Source of the DNA: Amoebidium appalachense
Taxonomy: Eukaryota > Ichthyosporea
Direction of reading: 5' to 3'
Length of the DNA stretch: 64,000 nucleotides
Assembly (NCBI GenBank): GCA_963693365.1
Contig: CAVNZM010000014.1
Location: 6,510,001-6,574,000 of the forward strand
Shown here: in pieces, positions 60,850-64,000 of the stretch
How the letters are laid out: each line of letters opens with the position of its first letter
Position numbering within the stretch: the stretch's first letter is position 1
Program-made: the position numbers and the translations under genes
The notes under the pieces: model-generated
Seen by the model: only the letters and a program-made list of their open reading frames with translations
The model's database searches: none
What the model was told of the DNA's origin: nothing

Positions 60850-62280
60850 AAAAAAAAAAAAGAACAAAACTCACCCTCACTCCACACAGGGATGTGCAGG
60901 TGGGGGGGGGGGGGGGGGGGGGGGGGGGAGAGGGGAGGGGGGGGGGGGGGGGGGGGGGGAGAGAGGGGAGGGGGGGGGGGGGGGGGAGGAGGCAGGGGGG
61001 GATATGTGGTTAACTATCTAACCCACAGGCATCATACTTGTGAGAGGTTTCATTCTGCATTACACACAAAGCTTTCGTATTATCCTTAGGCCACCAGGGA
61101 TTCGTTCCCCCCCCTCCCCCCGCCCGTAATATTTTAAAGTTTTTGAGTCTTTTATCCCATTTTATTCCCCGGTGGAAGGGTTGGGGGCGTAGGGGGCCGT
61201 TATGGGAACTACCGTCTTCATACTCAGCACCGACTGTACGTATTCTAGCTAGGGCGCGCGCTTTTGGTACAATCAGCTAAGCCAAGGCCAGGGGCCTTTG
61301 CCTATCCTAACTATTGTAATAGTACACACAGAGCCCAGGGGTTTTGCCCTAGTCTCCAAGGCTATGTACCCGCTGGCTTACGTAAGTGGACGTCTCCCGC
61401 TGGGCCTATGAAGCTGTATTCACGAATCAAATCGCTCGTTGATCCTCGATCTGTTACATAATCTGTATTCATCAATCAGATAGCCCCAACAATTTTCAAA
61501 TTTTAATAAAAGCATAACGATTGGCTTTTTAAAATGACTGGGAAGACATTATCATGTTTTTTGTTTACTCATTGTTTACTTATTTTAACACGGTTTGCGT
61601 ATATTCGAATTAACCACAAACTAGATAAATAAATGCCGTGACATCACGATCAAACATTTTCTAGTGACTTTTGCCTGCGCCAACATAAAAAACATAAAAA
61701 TAAAAAATAAAATAAAAAAAACAAAAAATAAAAAATAAAAAAAAACTGAGAGGCTGCACGGAGACAGCACTCAAAGTGATTTGCCCCGAACTCAGCAGCA
61801 GCACCAGATCTCCCCCCCAATCAAAGCCTACTAATAAAAATTTTCCACGGACTCTCATTGGTTCAGGCTACGATGCGTCAAGACTTTTGCCCGACTTTTG
61901 GGCGCGATTGCGGTGCACTAAAGTGGTTAAAATGCATCATAACATGGTGGTGCTTATGGTGGAAATGGGTGTGGTTTTTGGGAATGGCGGCGGTGATTTG
62001 CTGCTACCTAGCAGTACGAGTATGTTGGTCTGTAGCACAGGTTTGCTTTTGTGTTGTATGCCAACAGCCGGTGTTGCACGGCTGGGTGGGTCTGTGTGTG
62101 TGCCGGCACGTGTGGCATGCTTCTTGCCAAAAATGTTGCCATGCTTTCCGGCTCAGGGCGGCTGATCGATCGATTGGACTTCGGCGGGAATCGGAATCAT
62201 ATGAGCTGAGTAGATCCGCAAATCCCCCCCGTAGAACTTGAGTTAATGGATGGTTCCGGAAATCCCACCGCCCATATATC
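60430..62280. other. C/A and G homopolymers and unassigned sequence
   Basis: C(n)A(n) junctions at 60,592-60,636 and 60,817-60,861, G-rich sequence at 60,901-61,000, then unique sequence 61,020-62,280 with no convincing gene. Open frames at 61,776-62,241 have unusual Trp/Cys composition and no start context. An A-rich AAAAATAAAA tract lies at 61,687-61,744. Confidence 0.5.
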
Positions 62281-62367
62281 ATTATTTTTGGGTAATCACT
62301 ATTCGGTCAGATGGTGCACGTGGGGAAAGCTGGGTGGGTGGGTGGGTTGGGGTGGGGTGAGGAGGAA

Positions 62368-62408
<41 letters not shown>

Positions 62409-62410
<2 letters not shown>

Positions 62411-62688
62411 CAGGAACAGGCAATAGGATTCAACAGAAACGAGAGGTTGGGGGAAGAAAGGGGTCACATTGTTGTGTGTGTGGGGGGGGGGGGGGGGGGA
62501 AGGGGGGGGGGGAGAGCGGGGGGGAGGGGGAGGGGGCGGGGGGAGGGGGGGGGGGGGGAAGGGGGCCAGGAACAGGCAATAGGATTCAACAGAAGCGACA
62601 TAGTGACAAAAAGACCTTCTGCTGAGATTTCTTGATGGAGGGCGGGGAGAGGTTGGGGGAAGAAAGGGGTCACATTGTTGTGTGTGTG

Positions 62689-62710
<22 letters not shown>
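62409..62710. repeat. Two-copy duplication with poly(G) tails
   Basis: CAGGAACAGGCAATAGGATT and GAGGTTGGGGGAAGAAAGGG with TCACATTGTTGTGTGTGTG occur at 62,410-62,480 and again at 62,567-62,690; the second copy has about 60 extra bases in the middle. Each runs into poly(G). Confidence 0.8.
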
Positions 62711-62721
<11 letters not shown>

Positions 62722-62774
62722 CGGGGGTACAGCCGGGGTGCACAACCTGAGGGGAGTGTGCAAACATGTCCGGG

Positions 62775-63035
62775 CACGTGTGTGTGGATTTCCCACCCTG
62801 TAAGGTGGTCAGGCATGTGCATCCGCAGGGGGGCGTTGGGAATGGGGGGAGGGATGGAGGGGACGAGGTGGGATCGTGCGTGGGGGGGTGGGGGTCCATG
62901 TCGCTGAGAACCAATCACGTGGACATATCCGAACCCCCTACACTCTCCTTCTCGGAGGCTCTCTCAGGCTGGCGTATGTTTCTCTATGCAAATATTCAGG
63001 AAGAAAACTATGCTATGAGGCTGAAAATGGAGGCT
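62775..63035. repeat. Dispersed repeat family 2, copy 2 (unoccupied)
   Basis: Aligns with 58,955-59,670 without the MITE, including the CTATGAGGCTGAAAATGG segment at the insertion site. Confidence 0.65.
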
Positions 63036-63439
63036 GGTAGTCGAGCAGGTGGGGGGGAAGGTAGAGGGGAGGGTTATAACATGTCTTTTTTTTTCTTTGG
63101 ATGCGCTCAGTGGGGAATTTCGAATGTTCCAATGGGAGGTCACCTATGATCCTGCCAATGAAACTACCGTGCACAGTACCAAAGTTAAGATATTGAACCC
63201 TACCGCCCATGAACCTTAAGATTCTAGACTCTAACCCCGATTTACCTGTTATCTTAATAGTGAACCACCCCTGTATAACTGTTGTATTTGATTGTTCCCC
63301 GATCATACGAAACATGAGGAACAAATACTTATGAGGGAAGATGGTTGTGCAGGCCCTACACTGAGGCGCAAGAGCCAGAAGTAAGCTTTATTGTTGCTTT
63401 TCCGTAATATTTCAATTTATGACTCATTTTGGGGCAGGG

Positions 63440-63691
63440 AAGGGCCGGAAGGGGGGGGGGGGGGGGGGTAGATTTGGAGAGGGAGATTGGGGAAGAAGAG
63501 AGCTTGAAAGGGCTCGGAAGTAGCAGAGAGCGGGGAATGAAGGTTGGGTGGGTGGAGGATTGGGGGGGGGGGGGAGGGGGGGAGGGGGGGGAGGGGGGGG
63601 GGGGGAGGGAGAGGGGCAGGGGGCGGGAGGGGGAAGGGGGGGGGGGGGGGGGAAAGGGGGGGGGGGGGAGAGAAAGAGAGAGGAATAGCAG

Positions 63692-63785
<94 letters not shown>

Positions 63786-63843
63786 ATACGGAGAGTTAGA
63801 GGGAGGGGGGGGGGGGTTGGGGAGAAGAGAGAGTCTAGTGAAA

Positions 63844-63918
<75 letters not shown>

Positions 63919-63940
63919 CATAACAGAGAGAGAGGGGGGG

Positions 63941-63987
<47 letters not shown>

Positions 63988-63990
63988 TTT
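63440..63990. repeat. G-rich and (GA)n satellite
   Basis: G-rich purine sequence 63,450-63,670, (GA)n 63,698-63,782, short unique sequence, then (GA)n 63,850-63,980. 63,036-63,440 before it is unique with no gene recognised. Confidence 0.9.
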
Positions 63991-64000
63991 CTAAAACATT

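Noticed and set aside
61776-62241. Overlapping open frames rich in Trp, Cys and Val
   Set aside because: Several frames are open at once, composition is odd, and there is no start context, splice model or recognised motif.

Overview
This is nuclear DNA from a eukaryote. Genes are split by spliceosomal GT-AG introns, introns and spacers are saturated with (CA)n/(GT)n microsatellites and poly(G)/poly(C) runs of 15-50 bases, and there are no operons. The recognisable genes are an SRRM1/SRm160-like PWI-domain splicing factor with an RS tail, an SLC45/GPH-type sugar transporter and a secreted flavoprotein oxidoreductase. Together with a Ty1/copia element primed from the initiator-tRNA anticodon arm, they fit a unicellular opisthokont or other protist better than a plant or vertebrate. 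The species cannot be named from the sequence.

Layout: 1-12,600 holds a minus-strand FAD oxidoreductase gene (4,542-10,279) and, to its left, the promoter and signal-peptide exon of a second copy (798-891) whose remainder lies outside the window. 11,687-11,868 and 12,791-12,992 are two small MITEs. 13,119-19,021 is a full-length Ty1/copia retrotransposon on the minus strand with nearly identical LTRs, inserted in a poly(G) tract. 19,365-20,478 is a frameshifted PIF/Harbinger-type transposase. 21,361-30,314 is a nine-exon plus-strand gene for an unrecognised protein with a mitochondrial-looking N-terminus. 31,931-36,181 is the four-exon SLC45-like transporter on the plus strand. 38,024-50,711 is the 13-exon SRRM1-like gene on the minus strand, convergent with the transporter. 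50,712-55,109 is mostly simple repeat and unassigned sequence. 55,110-56,237 is a three-exon gene for a small, probably mitochondrial protein. 56,238-64,000 holds dispersed repeats, a 451-bp MITE with a visible empty site, and GA/G-rich satellite sequence.

Exon models were built by hand by matching splice-site phase across exons. Every model reported as a whole gene closes in frame, apart from single-base frameshifts in homopolymers: T5 in the SRRM1-like gene, T9 in the transporter, and two G7 runs in the copia element. These may be sequencing errors or real.

The most unusual structure is a dispersed family of about 110-135 bp with at least nine copies. Every copy ends on the same side in a poly(C) run, and one copy continues into an A-rich run, which looks like a SINE-type retroposon with a C-tail. 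Other points of interest are a copia gag gene that starts inside its own LTR and reads through the primer-binding site, an intron whose two ends are long complementary GT and CA repeats, and two introns carrying duplicated 3' splice sites.
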